Program-made: the position numbers and the translations under genes | Notes under the pieces: generated by a model | What the model was told of the DNA's origin: nothing | Database searches by the model: none | The model's input: only the letters and a program-made list of their open reading frames with translations | In this document: positions 1-9,092 of the stretch, piece after piece | Layout of the letters: each line of letters opens with the position of its first letter | Position numbering within the stretch: position 1 is the first letter of the stretch | Assembly: GCF_003853645.1 (NCBI RefSeq) | Contig: NZ_QTPO01000018.1 | Coordinates: forward strand, 62,001 to 126,000 | Direction: 5' to 3' | Source: Burkholderia sp. Bp9143 | GTDB taxonomy: Bacteria; Pseudomonadota; Gammaproteobacteria; Burkholderiales; Burkholderiaceae | Length of the DNA stretch: 64,000 nt

Positions 1-126
1 GCGCATCGCCAGCAGCGCGAACCCGGCGACGCTGCCGCCGACGAACGTGATCAGCGACAGCAGCACGGTCCAGCGTGCGGCGAGCAGCAGGTTCCACGCA
101 ATATCCTGGAAAGTGAATTCGATCAT
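1..126 (-). CDS. amino-acid ABC transporter permease, partial (N-terminus only)
   Basis: The first 42 codons of a HisM/GlnP-type inner-membrane permease are present; the rest lies beyond the left edge. The reading begins MIEFTFQDIAWNLLL, followed by a hydrophobic first membrane segment. The ATG overlaps the stop of the preceding permease by 4 nt (ATGA), so the two are translationally coupled. They probably form the heterodimeric channel of the polar amino-acid ABC system whose binding protein and other permease lie just upstream. Family assignment rests on the neighbours as much as on this fragment. Confidence 0.75.
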   Translation of the reverse strand, partial: MIEFTFQDIAWNLLLAARWTVLLSLITFVGGSVAGFALLAMR

Positions 127-887
127 CGTGCACGCTCCGTGGGAAGGCGGGTTTCAGGGGAGCGGGCGCGCCACGCGAAGCGGGCAACCCGAGTGCGCGG
201 CGGCGCCGCTGCCGCGCCGCGACCCGCGCGGCCCGAGAACAGCCGCCGGCCGATGCGATTGAGCAGCATGCGCAGGGCGATCGACAGCAGCAGATAGATC
301 GCGGTCACGACGATGTAGATCTCGAACGCACGGAAATTGCGCGACTGGATGAAGTTCGCCGCGTAGGTCAGGTCGGGCACCGAGATCTGCGACACGACCG
401 CCGAGCCGAGCATCACGATCAGTACCTGCCCGAGCAGCGCGGGGTACACGTTCGCGAGCGCCTGCGGCAGCACGACGTGACCGAACACCTGCCGGCCGTG
501 CAGCCCGAGCGCCCGCGCCGCCTGCACTTGCCCGTGCGGCACCGATTCGATCCCGGCGCGCAGGATCTCGACCGCGTACGCGCCCAGGTTGACCGTCATG
601 GCGAGCACGGCCGCCTGCACTTCGTCGATGTGTACGCCGATCCCGGGCAGCCCGAAGAAGATGAAGAACAGCTGGACCAGGAACGGCGTATTGCGGATCA
701 GCTCGACGTAGGCCGCGACGAGCGCGCGCGCCCAGCGCGGGCCGCCGAGCGCGATCCACGCGCCGCCGGTGCCGATCAGGCCGCCCAGCACGGTGGCGGC
801 CGCGGTGAGACCGAGCGTCACGCCGATGCCGCGCGCGAGCATGCCGGCGTAGAGGCCGAAGTCGCTGAAGTCGAACACGTAGGTCAT
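123..887 (-). CDS. polar amino-acid ABC transporter permease
   Basis: A 254-residue inner-membrane permease of the His/Gln/Arg/opine class. It has about five hydrophobic segments and a clear EAA loop around residues 145-175 (AVEILRAGIESVPHGQ), the site that contacts the ATPase. The C-terminal 40 residues are an Arg/Ala/Pro-rich tail that looks like a dispensable extension. It follows a family-3 binding protein by 43 nt and overlaps the next permease by 4 nt. No dedicated amino-acid-type ATPase is visible, so that gene may lie beyond the left edge. Substrate is not determinable; the AruI-like enzymes upstream suggest a basic or guanidino amino acid. Confidence 0.88.
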   Translation of the reverse strand: MTYVFDFSDFGLYAGMLARGIGVTLGLTAAATVLGGLIGTGGAWIALGGPRWARALVAAYVELIRNTPFLVQLFFIFFGLPGIGVHIDEVQAAVLAMTVNLGAYAVEILRAGIESVPHGQVQAARALGLHGRQVFGHVVLPQALANVYPALLGQVLIVMLGSAVVSQISVPDLTYAANFIQSRNFRAFEIYIVVTAIYLLLSIALRMLLNRIGRRLFSGRAGRGAAAAPPRTRVARFAWRARSPETRLPTERAR

Positions 888-930
888 CGCGATGCCTTTC
901 GTCGTGAATGCGGGGCGGAGGCGGTGCGCA

Positions 931-1755
931 TCACAGATCGGCCGGCAGTGCCGCGTGCAGCCACTTCTGCGACAACGTGTTCAGCGTGCCGTTCTTCTTC
1001 GCGCCGGCGATCGCGTCGTTGACCTTCTGCATCAGGCGCGGCTCGTTCTTGTTCAGGCCGACGTGATCGGGCGAGCTGAACAGCGAGAACTTCTGCTCCG
1101 GATCGATCGACGGATGACGCGCGATGATCGTCGCGCCGACGTCGTTGCCGACCACCAGCAATTGCGCCTGTCCCGACAGGAACGCAGCGATCGCGCCGTT
1201 CGGGTCGTCGAAGCGCTTGATCGTCGCGCTGGGCGGCGCGACCTTGCTGACGCTCAGGTCCTCGAGCGTGCCGCGCGCGACCGCGACCGATTTGCCGGCG
1301 AGATCGGCGTTGCCCTTCACGGCCAGCGATTTCGGGCCGAACACCGCGAGGTAGTACGGCGCATACGCGTTCGAGAAGTCGATCACCTTCGCGCGTTCCG
1401 GCGTCTGTCCGACCGACAGCAGCAGGTCGGTCTTGCGGTCGGCGAGATACGCCATCCGGTTGTCGCCGGTGACCTGCACGAGTTCGACTTTCGCGTTGAG
1501 CGCCCGGCCGATCAGGTTCGCCATGTCGATGTCATAGCCTTGCGGCTTCATGTCGGGGCCGATCGAGCCGAACGGCGGGTAGTCCTCGAACACGCCGATG
1601 CGCACGACGCCGGATTTCGCGATCGTGTCGAGCGCGTCGGCATGCGCGAGCGGCGCGAAGGCGGCAAGGCTCGCCGCGCCGGCACAGGCGCAGAGGAGGA
1701 CGGTACGGGCGAGCAGGCGCTGCACGTGACGGGTGGCTTGGGTCGTTGCGTTCAT
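931..1755 (-). CDS. periplasmic amino-acid-binding protein (solute-binding family 3)
   Basis: A 274-residue periplasmic receptor for a polar amino-acid ABC importer. It has a Sec-type signal peptide (hydrophobic segment about residues 14-38, ending near AHADA), then the type-II binding fold. Family-3 hallmarks are visible: VRIGVFEDYPPF at the start of lobe 1, and TPERAKVIDFSNAY with a long hinge. The ATG at 1755 was chosen because it begins the signal peptide; the longer frame upstream runs inside the ATPase gene. It sits between a polyamine-type ATPase and the permeases at 887 and 126, so this operon carries two successive importers. Confidence 0.88.
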   Translation of the reverse strand: MNATTQATRHVQRLLARTVLLCACAGAASLAAFAPLAHADALDTIAKSGVVRIGVFEDYPPFGSIGPDMKPQGYDIDMANLIGRALNAKVELVQVTGDNRMAYLADRKTDLLLSVGQTPERAKVIDFSNAYAPYYLAVFGPKSLAVKGNADLAGKSVAVARGTLEDLSVSKVAPPSATIKRFDDPNGAIAAFLSGQAQLLVVGNDVGATIIARHPSIDPEQKFSLFSSPDHVGLNKNEPRLMQKVNDAIAGAKKNGTLNTLSQKWLHAALPADL

Positions 1756-1796
1756 GGTGAGATCCTCGTTGCTGCGCTGGTGAAAGGGAGGGGAGA

Positions 1797-2870
1797 TCAG
1801 GCGCCGCGGGCGGCGATGAGCTTGCAGGCATGGGCGGGCAATTCCGCGAGTACCGGCATGCCGACGTGGAGGTCGGGGGTCTCGCGCGGCGTCGTCGCGG
1901 CCGTCAGCGTGAAGCCGCGGCAGTCGATCGTCGCTTCGATCGACGCGCCGACGTCGCGCACGAACGAGATCGTGCCGGCCAGCGTATTCGGTGCGGCCGC
2001 CGCCGCGTGGCCCGGGCGCACGCAGACGTCCTCGGGACGGATCAGCAGGCGCACGGCGTCGGCCGCGCGCGGCGTGTCCGGCGCGCGCCGGATCGCGAGA
2101 CGCTGTCCGCCCGGCAGGACGATCGCGTCGTCGCCGTCGCACGCGACCGGCAGGATGTTGCCGAGGCCGATGAAGTCGGCGACGAACTCGTTGACCGGAT
2201 CGCGGTAGATGTCGAGCGGCCGGCCGACCTGCTGGATCCGGCCTTTCTCCATCACGACGATCTCGTCGGCCATCGTCATCGCCTCGCGCTGGTCGTGCGT
2301 GACCATGATCGTCGTGATGCCGAGCCGTTGCTGGAGCAGCCGGATCTCGACCTGCATCGCCTCGCGCAGCTTCGCGTCGAGCGCCGACAGCGGCTCGTCG
2401 AGCAGCAGCAGGCGCGGCGACGACGCGATCGCGCGCGCGATCGCGACGCGCTGGCGTTGCCCGCCGGACAGTTGCGTGACGAGCCGGTCGGCCATGTGCG
2501 GAAGCTGGATCAGCTCCAGCAGCTCGGCGACGCGCCGTGCCTGCGCGGCCTTGGCCGTCTTGCGCAGCCGCAGCGGGTACGCGATGTTCTGCGCGACGGT
2601 CATGTGCGGAAACAGCGCGAGCGACTGGAACACCATGCCGAAGTCGCGCCGATTGGCGGGCACGTGCGTGAGGTCGCGGCCGGCGAACGTCAGGGTGCCG
2701 GAGGTCGGCGTTTCGAGGCCGGCGATGATCCGCATCAGCGTGGTCTTGCCGCAGCCGGACGGGCCGAGAAAGCAGACGAGCTTGCCGTCCGGCACCGACA
2801 GGTCGACGTGATCGACCGCATACGCTTGATGGAAGCGCTTCGTCACGTTCTGGAGGATGAGCTGGGTCAT
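1797..2870 (-). CDS. ABC transporter ATP-binding protein, spermidine/putrescine (PotA) type
   Basis: A 357-residue ATPase. Walker A is GPSGCGKT (about residues 37-44), the signature is LSGGQRQR, Walker B is LLLLDEP, followed by the switch His in MVTHDQ. A C-terminal TOBE/OB-type regulatory domain (about 240-357) marks the PotA/FbpC/UgpC class rather than the short amino-acid class. It follows two PotB/PotC-like permeases and a PotD/PotF-like binding protein, so it energises that system. It might also serve the amino-acid permeases downstream, which have no ATPase in view. Confidence 0.9.
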   Translation of the reverse strand: MTQLILQNVTKRFHQAYAVDHVDLSVPDGKLVCFLGPSGCGKTTLMRIIAGLETPTSGTLTFAGRDLTHVPANRRDFGMVFQSLALFPHMTVAQNIAYPLRLRKTAKAAQARRVAELLELIQLPHMADRLVTQLSGGQRQRVAIARAIASSPRLLLLDEPLSALDAKLREAMQVEIRLLQQRLGITTIMVTHDQREAMTMADEIVVMEKGRIQQVGRPLDIYRDPVNEFVADFIGLGNILPVACDGDDAIVLPGGQRLAIRRAPDTPRAADAVRLLIRPEDVCVRPGHAAAAAPNTLAGTISFVRDVGASIEATIDCRGFTLTAATTPRETPDLHVGMPVLAELPAHACKLIAARGA

Positions 2871-2917
2871 GAGGGTTCCTTGCACGGGCGAGGGCGAGGG
2901 CGAACGCGGTGCGCGCG

Positions 2918-3760
2918 TCAGAGCGCGACGCCCTTGTCGCCGACGAGTTTTTCGAGCATCCAGATCAGCGCGAAGTCGATCGCGACCGTGAACACGGCGA
3001 AGCAGAACACGGTCGGGTCGAGCGACGACACGGTGCGGCTGTAGAGCCAGACCGGCAGGGTCATCGTGTCGATGCTGTACAGGAAGAACGTCACCGTGAA
3101 TTCGTTGAACGACACGATGAACGCGAACAGCATCCCGGCGAGGATGCCGGGCCGCATCAGCGGCAGCACGACGTCGACGAGCGCGCGGCGCGGGCTCGCG
3201 CCCATCACGCATGCGGCTTCCTCGAAGTCGGGGCCGATCGACGCGACCGAGGCCGCGCAGTTCTTCACCGTGAAGGGCAGCGTGAGGATCACGTGCGCGA
3301 CGACGAGCCGCACGATGCCGAGCTCGACCGGCAGCGCGTTGAACACGATCAGCAGCGCGAGGCCGAGCATCACGAGCGGATAGACGATCGGCAGCGCGAC
3401 GAGCTGCTCGACGAGCGTCTTGCCGCGGAAGCGGCAGCGCGACAGCGCGTAGGCCGCGGGCACCGACACGGCGGTCGCGATCAGCATCGTCGCGACCGCG
3501 ACGACGAGGCTCGTCGTCAACGCGGCGCCCATCGACTGCGCGCTGCCCGCATCGGACGACACGAACGTCTGCCATGCGGCGCGATACCAGTGCAGGCTGA
3601 AATCGCGCGGCGGGAATTCGAGCGTGCCCGATGCGCCGAACGACATCGTGATCATCGTCAGGATGGGCAGCGCGGCGAGGAACAGCACGAGCGTCGCGAG
3701 CGCGCCCGTCACGCGTCCGAGGCGGCCGGGCATGGGCGCGCGCAAGAGCAGGGCATTCAT
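2918..3760 (-). CDS. ABC transporter permease, PotC type
   Basis: A 280-residue inner-membrane permease with about six hydrophobic segments and an EAA-like loop near residues 175-205 (FEEAACVMGASPRRALVDVVLP). That loop pattern is characteristic of spermidine/putrescine and related importers. Its ATG overlaps the stop of the PotB-like permease by 4 nt, and the PotA-like ATPase follows after 47 nt. The start at 3760 gives a compact N-terminus (MNALLLRAPMPGRLGR) before the first membrane segment. Likely substrate is a polyamine or guanidino compound, inferred from neighbours only. Confidence 0.88.
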   Translation of the reverse strand: MNALLLRAPMPGRLGRVTGALATLVLFLAALPILTMITMSFGASGTLEFPPRDFSLHWYRAAWQTFVSSDAGSAQSMGAALTTSLVVAVATMLIATAVSVPAAYALSRCRFRGKTLVEQLVALPIVYPLVMLGLALLIVFNALPVELGIVRLVVAHVILTLPFTVKNCAASVASIGPDFEEAACVMGASPRRALVDVVLPLMRPGILAGMLFAFIVSFNEFTVTFFLYSIDTMTLPVWLYSRTVSSLDPTVFCFAVFTVAIDFALIWMLEKLVGDKGVAL

Positions 3761-4677
3761 CGGTTCACCTCGTCGGCACGTTGCAGGGTGCGCACGAGGC
3801 GCTGGGAGACCGCCATCACGACGAGCGTCGCGCCCATCAGCACGACGCCCGATGCCGAGGCGGCGGGCCAGTTGAGCAACGGTGCGACCTCGTCGTGCAC
3901 GAGCACCGCGAGCATCGGCACGCGTCGGCCGCCGAGCAGCAGCGGCACCGCGAACGCGCTGGCGTTGTACGCGAACACGAGCAGCGCGCCGGAGACGAGG
4001 CCGGGCATCGCGAGCGGCAAGGTCACGTGCCGCAGCGTCTGCCAGCGGCTCGCGCCGAGCGTCGCGGCGGCTTCGTCGTACGCGCGGGATACCGCACGCA
4101 GCGCGCTCGACAGCGGCAGCACGGCGAGCGGGAACGCGGTCTGGATCAGCCCGAGCAGCACGCCGTGCTCGCGGTACAGCAGCTGCAGCGGCCGTTCGAT
4201 CACGCCGGTGGCCAGCAGCGCGCGGTTGAGCAGCCCGGCCGGGCCGAGCATCACGAGCCAGCCATAGCCTTGCAGCAGCAGGTTCACGAGCAGCGGCAGC
4301 AGCACGCCGGCGAGCAGCAGCCGGCGCGCGAGCCGCGATTCGGTGCGCGCCATCGCGAGCGCGACCGGGATCGCGAGCAGCACCGCGCACACCATGCTCT
4401 GGAACGCGAGGCGCAGCGTGAGCCACAGCGACTTCGTGAAGTACGGGTCCGCGAGGTCGGCGTAGTTCTGCAGCGTGAAGGTCCGCCATTCGTCGCCGGA
4501 CACGCCGACGCTCATGCGCAACACCGTGAGCGTCGCGGCGGCGAGTACCGCGAGGAACGCGAGGATCGGCGCGAGCAGCAGCCACGGCGGCACGCCGCGC
4601 AGCGCGGGCCCGGCGTCGGCACCGGCCGGTGCCGCGGCGGCCGGCCCCGCATCGCGGGAGGAGGACAGGGAGGCCAT
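3757..4677 (-). CDS. ABC transporter permease, PotB type
   Basis: A 306-residue inner-membrane permease with an Ala/Pro-rich cytoplasmic N-terminus (residues 1-30), a first membrane segment at about 32-55 and a periplasmic loop. The EAA-type loop at about 200-230 reads YDEAAATLGASRWQTLRHVTLP. It begins only 4 nt after the binding-protein gene and overlaps the next permease by 4 nt, so the four transporter genes are almost certainly one transcript. It should pair with the PotC-like subunit to form the channel. Confidence 0.88.
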   Translation of the reverse strand: MASLSSSRDAGPAAAAPAGADAGPALRGVPPWLLLAPILAFLAVLAAATLTVLRMSVGVSGDEWRTFTLQNYADLADPYFTKSLWLTLRLAFQSMVCAVLLAIPVALAMARTESRLARRLLLAGVLLPLLVNLLLQGYGWLVMLGPAGLLNRALLATGVIERPLQLLYREHGVLLGLIQTAFPLAVLPLSSALRAVSRAYDEAAATLGASRWQTLRHVTLPLAMPGLVSGALLVFAYNASAFAVPLLLGGRRVPMLAVLVHDEVAPLLNWPAASASGVVLMGATLVVMAVSQRLVRTLQRADEVNR

Positions 4678-4681
4678 GTCG

Positions 4682-5779
4682 TTACGCCGAGAAGAGGCCC
4701 GTATAGCGCTTGATCCACGCGGGCTGGACGGCCGCGAGCGCCTTGTCGTCGTGCAGCACGGCCTTCTCCGCGATCTGCTGCGGCGACGGCACGAACGCGC
4801 GGCTTGCCGCGGGAATCACGGCCTTGCCGTTCACGGGGCCATTCAGCACGTCGGCCGCCATCCGGCCCTGCACGCCCGCGTCGAGCGAATGGTTGATGAA
4901 CGCGTGGATCAGGTCGAGGTCGCCCGGGTGCGCCTTCGGGATCACGGTGAACATCAGCTGCGTCGCGAAGCCTTCCTTCATCCCGTACGTCACGCCCATC
5001 TTGTAGTCGGGCTTGCGGATCTGGTCCGGGAAGAACGCGGGCGAATAGATGCCGCCGATGTCGAGCGAGCCGGTGCGGAACAGGTCGGCGACCTGGTTCG
5101 GGTTTTCGCCGAGGGTCATCACGCGGTCCTTCAGCTGCGCGAGCTTCATGAATCCCGGATCGATGTTCTGTTGCGAACCGCCGGCCAGCTTCGCGGCGAT
5201 GATCGCGAGGTCGACCGCCTCGGCCCACTCGGGCGGCGGCAGGAACAGGCGGCCCGAATACTTCGGGTCCCACAGCGCCTCGTAGCTCGACGGGGCGCTT
5301 TTTACGGTCGCCGTGTTGTAGATCAGCCCGTCCGACCACAGCAGGTAGCCGATGCCGAAGCCGTTCGCGCCCGTGCGGTATTGCGGCGCGACGTCCTTCA
5401 GGTTCGGCAGCCGGTTCAGGTCCGGCTTCGCGAGCAGGCCCGCATCGGCGAGACCGGCCGCGCCGACGCCGGCGAGCGTGATGACGTCGTAGGTCGGCCG
5501 CTCGCCCGCGGCCTTGACCTTCGCGACCATCCCGGACGTGCCGTCCGCGCGATCGGCGATCACGCGTGCGCCCGTCTGCTTGCTGAAGGTTTCCGCGATG
5601 TTGCGCAGCGCGGCCGCGCCGGTATCGTCAGACCACGTGAGCAGGCGCAGCGTCTTGCCCGCGAAGCGGTTCGACTGTGCCTTCGCAGTACTGATGAACG
5701 GCATCGGAAGGGCGGATGCGGCGAGTGCCGTGCCGAGGGTTTTGATCACCTGCCTTCTTCCCGCCTTGAAGTGTTGCAT
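4682..5779 (-). CDS. periplasmic solute-binding protein, PotD/PotF-like
   Basis: A 365-residue exported receptor of the polyamine/iron-type class (solute-binding family 1). The N-terminus (MQHFKAGRRQVIKTLGTALA) contains a twin-arginine motif followed by a hydrophobic stretch and a cleavage-like AKAQS near residue 35, so Tat export is plausible. The mature part begins KTLRLLTWSDDTG, as in PotD/PotF proteins, and contains a typical hinge (GFGIGYLLWSDGLIYN). It is separated from the aldehyde dehydrogenase upstream by 149 nt containing a hairpin. It should deliver its ligand to the permeases that follow at 4 nt spacing. Confidence 0.87.
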   Translation of the reverse strand: MQHFKAGRRQVIKTLGTALAASALPMPFISTAKAQSNRFAGKTLRLLTWSDDTGAAALRNIAETFSKQTGARVIADRADGTSGMVAKVKAAGERPTYDVITLAGVGAAGLADAGLLAKPDLNRLPNLKDVAPQYRTGANGFGIGYLLWSDGLIYNTATVKSAPSSYEALWDPKYSGRLFLPPPEWAEAVDLAIIAAKLAGGSQQNIDPGFMKLAQLKDRVMTLGENPNQVADLFRTGSLDIGGIYSPAFFPDQIRKPDYKMGVTYGMKEGFATQLMFTVIPKAHPGDLDLIHAFINHSLDAGVQGRMAADVLNGPVNGKAVIPAASRAFVPSPQQIAEKAVLHDDKALAAVQPAWIKRYTGLFSA

Positions 5780-5917
5780 GGCCGTCTCCTGATGAACGAT
5801 GCCGTGTGGTTCGATGCCGGTCGCCGAACTGCGGCGCGGGGTGTGGATGAACTGTAGGGAGGTCAAATTTCCGCAACAAACGAAATATCCGCATGCGCGG
5901 CATGACATAAATGCATG

Positions 5918-5938
5918 GGCCGGCGGCCTCAGCCGGCC
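5918..5938 (-). terminator. GC-rich hairpin overlapping the dehydrogenase stop codon
   Basis: On the minus strand a GGCCGGC arm (around the TGA stop) and a GCCGGCC arm form a 7-bp stem with a 7-nt loop (TGAGGCC). There is no long U-run, so full intrinsic termination is doubtful. It could attenuate transcription or stabilise mRNA between the two enzyme genes and the transporter genes downstream. Confidence 0.4.
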
Positions 5939-7401
5939 GGCATCATGACCTGCTTGACCTCCTGGAATGCGGCCAGCCCGAACGGGCCGAGCTCGCGTCC
6001 GATGCTGCTGCGCTTGTAGCCGCCCCATGAGGTTTGCGGATAGATCAGTTGCGGCGTGTTGATCCAGACGACGCCGGCCTCGAGCGCATTGGCGACCCGC
6101 CTGCCGCGCGCCGCGTCGCGCGTGACGACGGTGGCGACGAGCCCGTATTCGGTATCGTTCGCGGCCGCGATCGCGTCGTCCTCGGTGTCGAACGCGCGGA
6201 CGCACAGCACCGGCCCGAAAATCTCGTCGCGCCATAGCGCGCAGTCGGCCGGCACGTTGGCGAACAGCGCGGGCCGGATGAAGTAGCCGGGGCCGGCGAG
6301 CGCGTCGCCGCCCGTCACGAGCCGCGCGCCGTCGGCCCGGCCTTGCGCGATGTGGCGCTTCACGCGTTCGTATTGCGCGCGGTTCGTCAGCGGGCCCATC
6401 TGTACGCCGGGCGCGAACGGGGGGCCGACGACGGTCGCGTCGATCCGTCGCGCGAGACGCGCGATCAGGTCGTCGGCGAGCGGCGCGGCGACGAGCACGC
6501 GCGAGGTGGCCGAACACATCTGCCCGGCATTGAACAGGCCGCCGCCCGCGATCAGTTCGACCGCGTGATCGAGGTCGGCGTCGTCGAACACGACGATCGA
6601 CGACTTGCCGCCGAGTTCGAGACCGATGCCCTTGATCGTGTCGGCGGCGGTCTTCATGACCTGCGCGCCGACAGCGGTGCTGCCGGTAAACGACACCTTC
6701 GCGACGAGCGGATGCGCGCACAGCCGAGCACCGACGTCGTGGCCGGTGCCCGTCACGACGTTCAGCACGCCGGGCGGCAGGCCCGCTTCCGCGATGATCG
6801 CGGCGAGTTCGAGTTCGGGCAGCGGCGTGATTTCGGACGGCTTCAGCACGACGGTGCAGCCGGCGGCGAGCGCGGGCGCGAGCTTCCACGCGGTCGTCAC
6901 CATCGGGAAATTCCACGGCACGATCAACGCGGCGACGCCGGCCGGCTCACGCCGGATCCAGGCGCGATGGTCGCCGCCGGGCAGCGCGATCTCGGTGTCG
7001 CCCTCCGTGTCGAGGCGCTCCGCGAGGCCCGCGTAGTAGTCGAAGGTGGCGATCACGTCCGCGACGTCGATCTCGGCTTCGGCGAACGGCTTGCCATTGT
7101 TGATCGACTGCAGTGTCGCGAGCCGCACGCGGCGTGCGTCGACGCCGCGCGCGATCGCGCGGAGCAGGGCGGCGCGCGTGGCACCCGTCGTGCGCTTCCA
7201 GCCGGGAAACGCGCGCGACGCGGCTTGCACGGCACGCTCGACGTCCGCCTCGCCGCCCGCGCTGACGTCGGCGAGGACCGCTTCCGTCGATGGATCGACG
7301 ACCGGCAGCGTCGCGCCGCCGAAGCTCGTGCGCCACGTACCGTCGATGAAGTGGCGCGTGTGCAGCGGCGGATCGAACGCGAGATTCGGCGTCGTGCTCA
7401 T
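5929..7401 (-). CDS. NAD-dependent aldehyde dehydrogenase (betaine/guanidinobutyraldehyde type)
   Basis: A 490-residue soluble aldehyde dehydrogenase of usual family length, oxidising an aldehyde to the acid with NAD(P)+. Catalytic residues are in place: Asn164 (VPWNFPM), Glu262 (LELGGKS) and nucleophile Cys296 (NAGQMCSATSR). The QMCSA context resembles betaine-aldehyde and aminoaldehyde dehydrogenases. Its ATG overlaps the stop of the AruI-like decarboxylase by 4 nt. The pair would turn a 2-oxoacid into an aldehyde and then an acid, for example 2-ketoarginine to 4-guanidinobutyrate. That substrate is inferred from the partner enzyme. Confidence 0.9.
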   Translation of the reverse strand: MSTTPNLAFDPPLHTRHFIDGTWRTSFGGATLPVVDPSTEAVLADVSAGGEADVERAVQAASRAFPGWKRTTGATRAALLRAIARGVDARRVRLATLQSINNGKPFAEAEIDVADVIATFDYYAGLAERLDTEGDTEIALPGGDHRAWIRREPAGVAALIVPWNFPMVTTAWKLAPALAAGCTVVLKPSEITPLPELELAAIIAEAGLPPGVLNVVTGTGHDVGARLCAHPLVAKVSFTGSTAVGAQVMKTAADTIKGIGLELGGKSSIVVFDDADLDHAVELIAGGGLFNAGQMCSATSRVLVAAPLADDLIARLARRIDATVVGPPFAPGVQMGPLTNRAQYERVKRHIAQGRADGARLVTGGDALAGPGYFIRPALFANVPADCALWRDEIFGPVLCVRAFDTEDDAIAAANDTEYGLVATVVTRDAARGRRVANALEAGVVWINTPQLIYPQTSWGGYKRSSIGRELGPFGLAAFQEVKQVMMPAG

Positions 7402-9092
7402 CGCTGCACCTGACCGAACCAGGTTGCCTCGTCGATTTCGATCACGGTCGGAATCGTGCGTGCCGTGGCATCGCGCAGCGCGTCGGCCAGCGCGCCGGGT
7501 GTCGCGGCCGCGTGCGCCGCGCAGCCGAAGCCGCGTGCGAGCGCCTGGAAATCGGGCGTATACGGATCGACGCCGACCGGCGTGATGTCGCGCGCGACCA
7601 TGTATTTGCGGATCTCGCCGTAACCGCGGTTGTTCCAGACGATCACGATCACCGGCACGCGTGCCTCGACCGCGCTCGCGAGCTCCGGCAGCGTGAACTG
7701 CAGGCCGCCGTCGCCGATCAGGCACACGACCGGCCGCGCGGGCGCGGCGAGCTTGGCGCCGATCGCGGCGGGCAGCCCGTAGCCGAGCGTGCCGTAGCCG
7801 GTCGACGAGTTGAACCAGCTGCGAGGTGCCGGCGCATCGTGGGTGAAATTGCCGACGTAGACGGGGCTGGTCGAATCGCCGGCGATGATCGCGCCGGGCA
7901 GCGCCGCGACGATGGTGTCGATCAGCAGCGCCTGGGCCCGCGCGGCGCCGTCGTGGCCGGACGCGATCGCGGCACGCACGGCGGCGACCCGCTGTGCGCC
8001 CCAGCCGGGCTCGGGGGGCGGCGCCGGTCTTTCGTGCAGGCGGGTCGACAGCGCGCCGAGCGCCAGCCGCGAATCACCGGCGATGGCGATCTCCGCGCGG
8101 GCATTGCGCATCAACTGTTGCGCGTCGATGTCGATGCGGATCAGCCGGCCGTCGATCGCGAAGCCGCCGTCGAACGTGACGTCGTAATCGGTTTCGCCGA
8201 GTTCGGTGCCGACGGCGAGCACCACGTCCGCATCGCCGATCGCCTCGCGGGTGGCCGGCAGCGACTGCGTGGAGCCGATCAGCAACGGGTGGCCGGCCGG
8301 CAGCAGGCCCTTCGCGTTGATCGTCAGCGCGACGGGCGCATGCAGGCGTTCGGCGAGTTCGCGCAGTTCCGCCGCCGCGTGGATCGCGCCGCCGCCGGCT
8401 AGTATCAGCGGCCGGCGCGCGCGGGAGAGCAGGTCGGCGGCCGCCGCGAGCGCGTTCGCATCCGGCGCGGGGCGCGCGGGCAGCGCGAGCGGCGCGGCGG
8501 GCAGCGGGGGCGCCGGCATCACGATCACGTCGAGCGGAATCTCGATATGCACGGGCCGCGGTCGCGCGCTTTCGAACACCGCGAATGCGCGCGCGAGGAC
8601 CTGCGGCAGGTCGGCCGCGTCGAGCAGCGTGTGCGAGAACGCGGTGAGTCCGGCGAACACGTCGCGCTGCGACGGCAGCTCGTGCAGGCGGCCGTCGCCG
8701 CTGCCGAGCTCGCGTCGTGCGTTGACGCTCGAGATCACCAGCATCGGAATCGAATCCGCGTAGGCCTGCGCCATCGCGGTCGCGATATTGGTCATCCCCG
8801 GCCCGGTGATGATGAAGCAGACCCCCGGCCGGCCCGTGACGCGGGCATAGCCGTCGGCCATGAAGCCGGCCCCTTGTTCGTGGCGCGGCGTGACATGGCG
8901 GATCGACGATGCGGCGAGGCCGCGATAAAGCTCGACGGTATGCACGCCGGGAATGCCGAACACGCATTCGACACCCTGGCGTTCGAGGAGGTCGACGAGC
9001 GCTTCGCCGCAGGTGCGGGGGCGCGCATGGAACGGTGCCGCCGCGGCCGTGCGGGCGTCGGCGATGCAGGAGACGTTGGCTGGATGGCTCAT
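7398..9092 (-). CDS. aruI: thiamine-diphosphate 2-oxoacid decarboxylase, probable 5-guanidino-2-oxopentanoate decarboxylase
   Basis: A 564-residue TPP enzyme of the acetolactate synthase/benzoylformate decarboxylase superfamily. Seen: TCGEALVDLLERQGVE at the start of the PYR domain, the TPP-activating Glu in TPRHEQGAGFMADGYAR, and the GDGGLQF...WNNRGYGEI metal/diphosphate motif in the C-terminal domain. The N-terminal wording (FGIPGVHTVELYRGL) matches what I recall of AruI, the 2-ketoarginine decarboxylase of the arginine transaminase pathway. I chose the ATG at 9092 because it is nearer the conserved start; the frame extends to 9149. No aminotransferase is present nearby, so the exact 2-oxoacid is unproven. 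Confidence 0.7.
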   Translation of the reverse strand: MSHPANVSCIADARTAAAAPFHARPRTCGEALVDLLERQGVECVFGIPGVHTVELYRGLAASSIRHVTPRHEQGAGFMADGYARVTGRPGVCFIITGPGMTNIATAMAQAYADSIPMLVISSVNARRELGSGDGRLHELPSQRDVFAGLTAFSHTLLDAADLPQVLARAFAVFESARPRPVHIEIPLDVIVMPAPPLPAAPLALPARPAPDANALAAAADLLSRARRPLILAGGGAIHAAAELRELAERLHAPVALTINAKGLLPAGHPLLIGSTQSLPATREAIGDADVVLAVGTELGETDYDVTFDGGFAIDGRLIRIDIDAQQLMRNARAEIAIAGDSRLALGALSTRLHERPAPPPEPGWGAQRVAAVRAAIASGHDGAARAQALLIDTIVAALPGAIIAGDSTSPVYVGNFTHDAPAPRSWFNSSTGYGTLGYGLPAAIGAKLAAPARPVVCLIGDGGLQFTLPELASAVEARVPVIVIVWNNRGYGEIRKYMVARDITPVGVDPYTPDFQALARGFGCAAHAAATPGALADALRDATARTIPTVIEIDEATWFGQVQR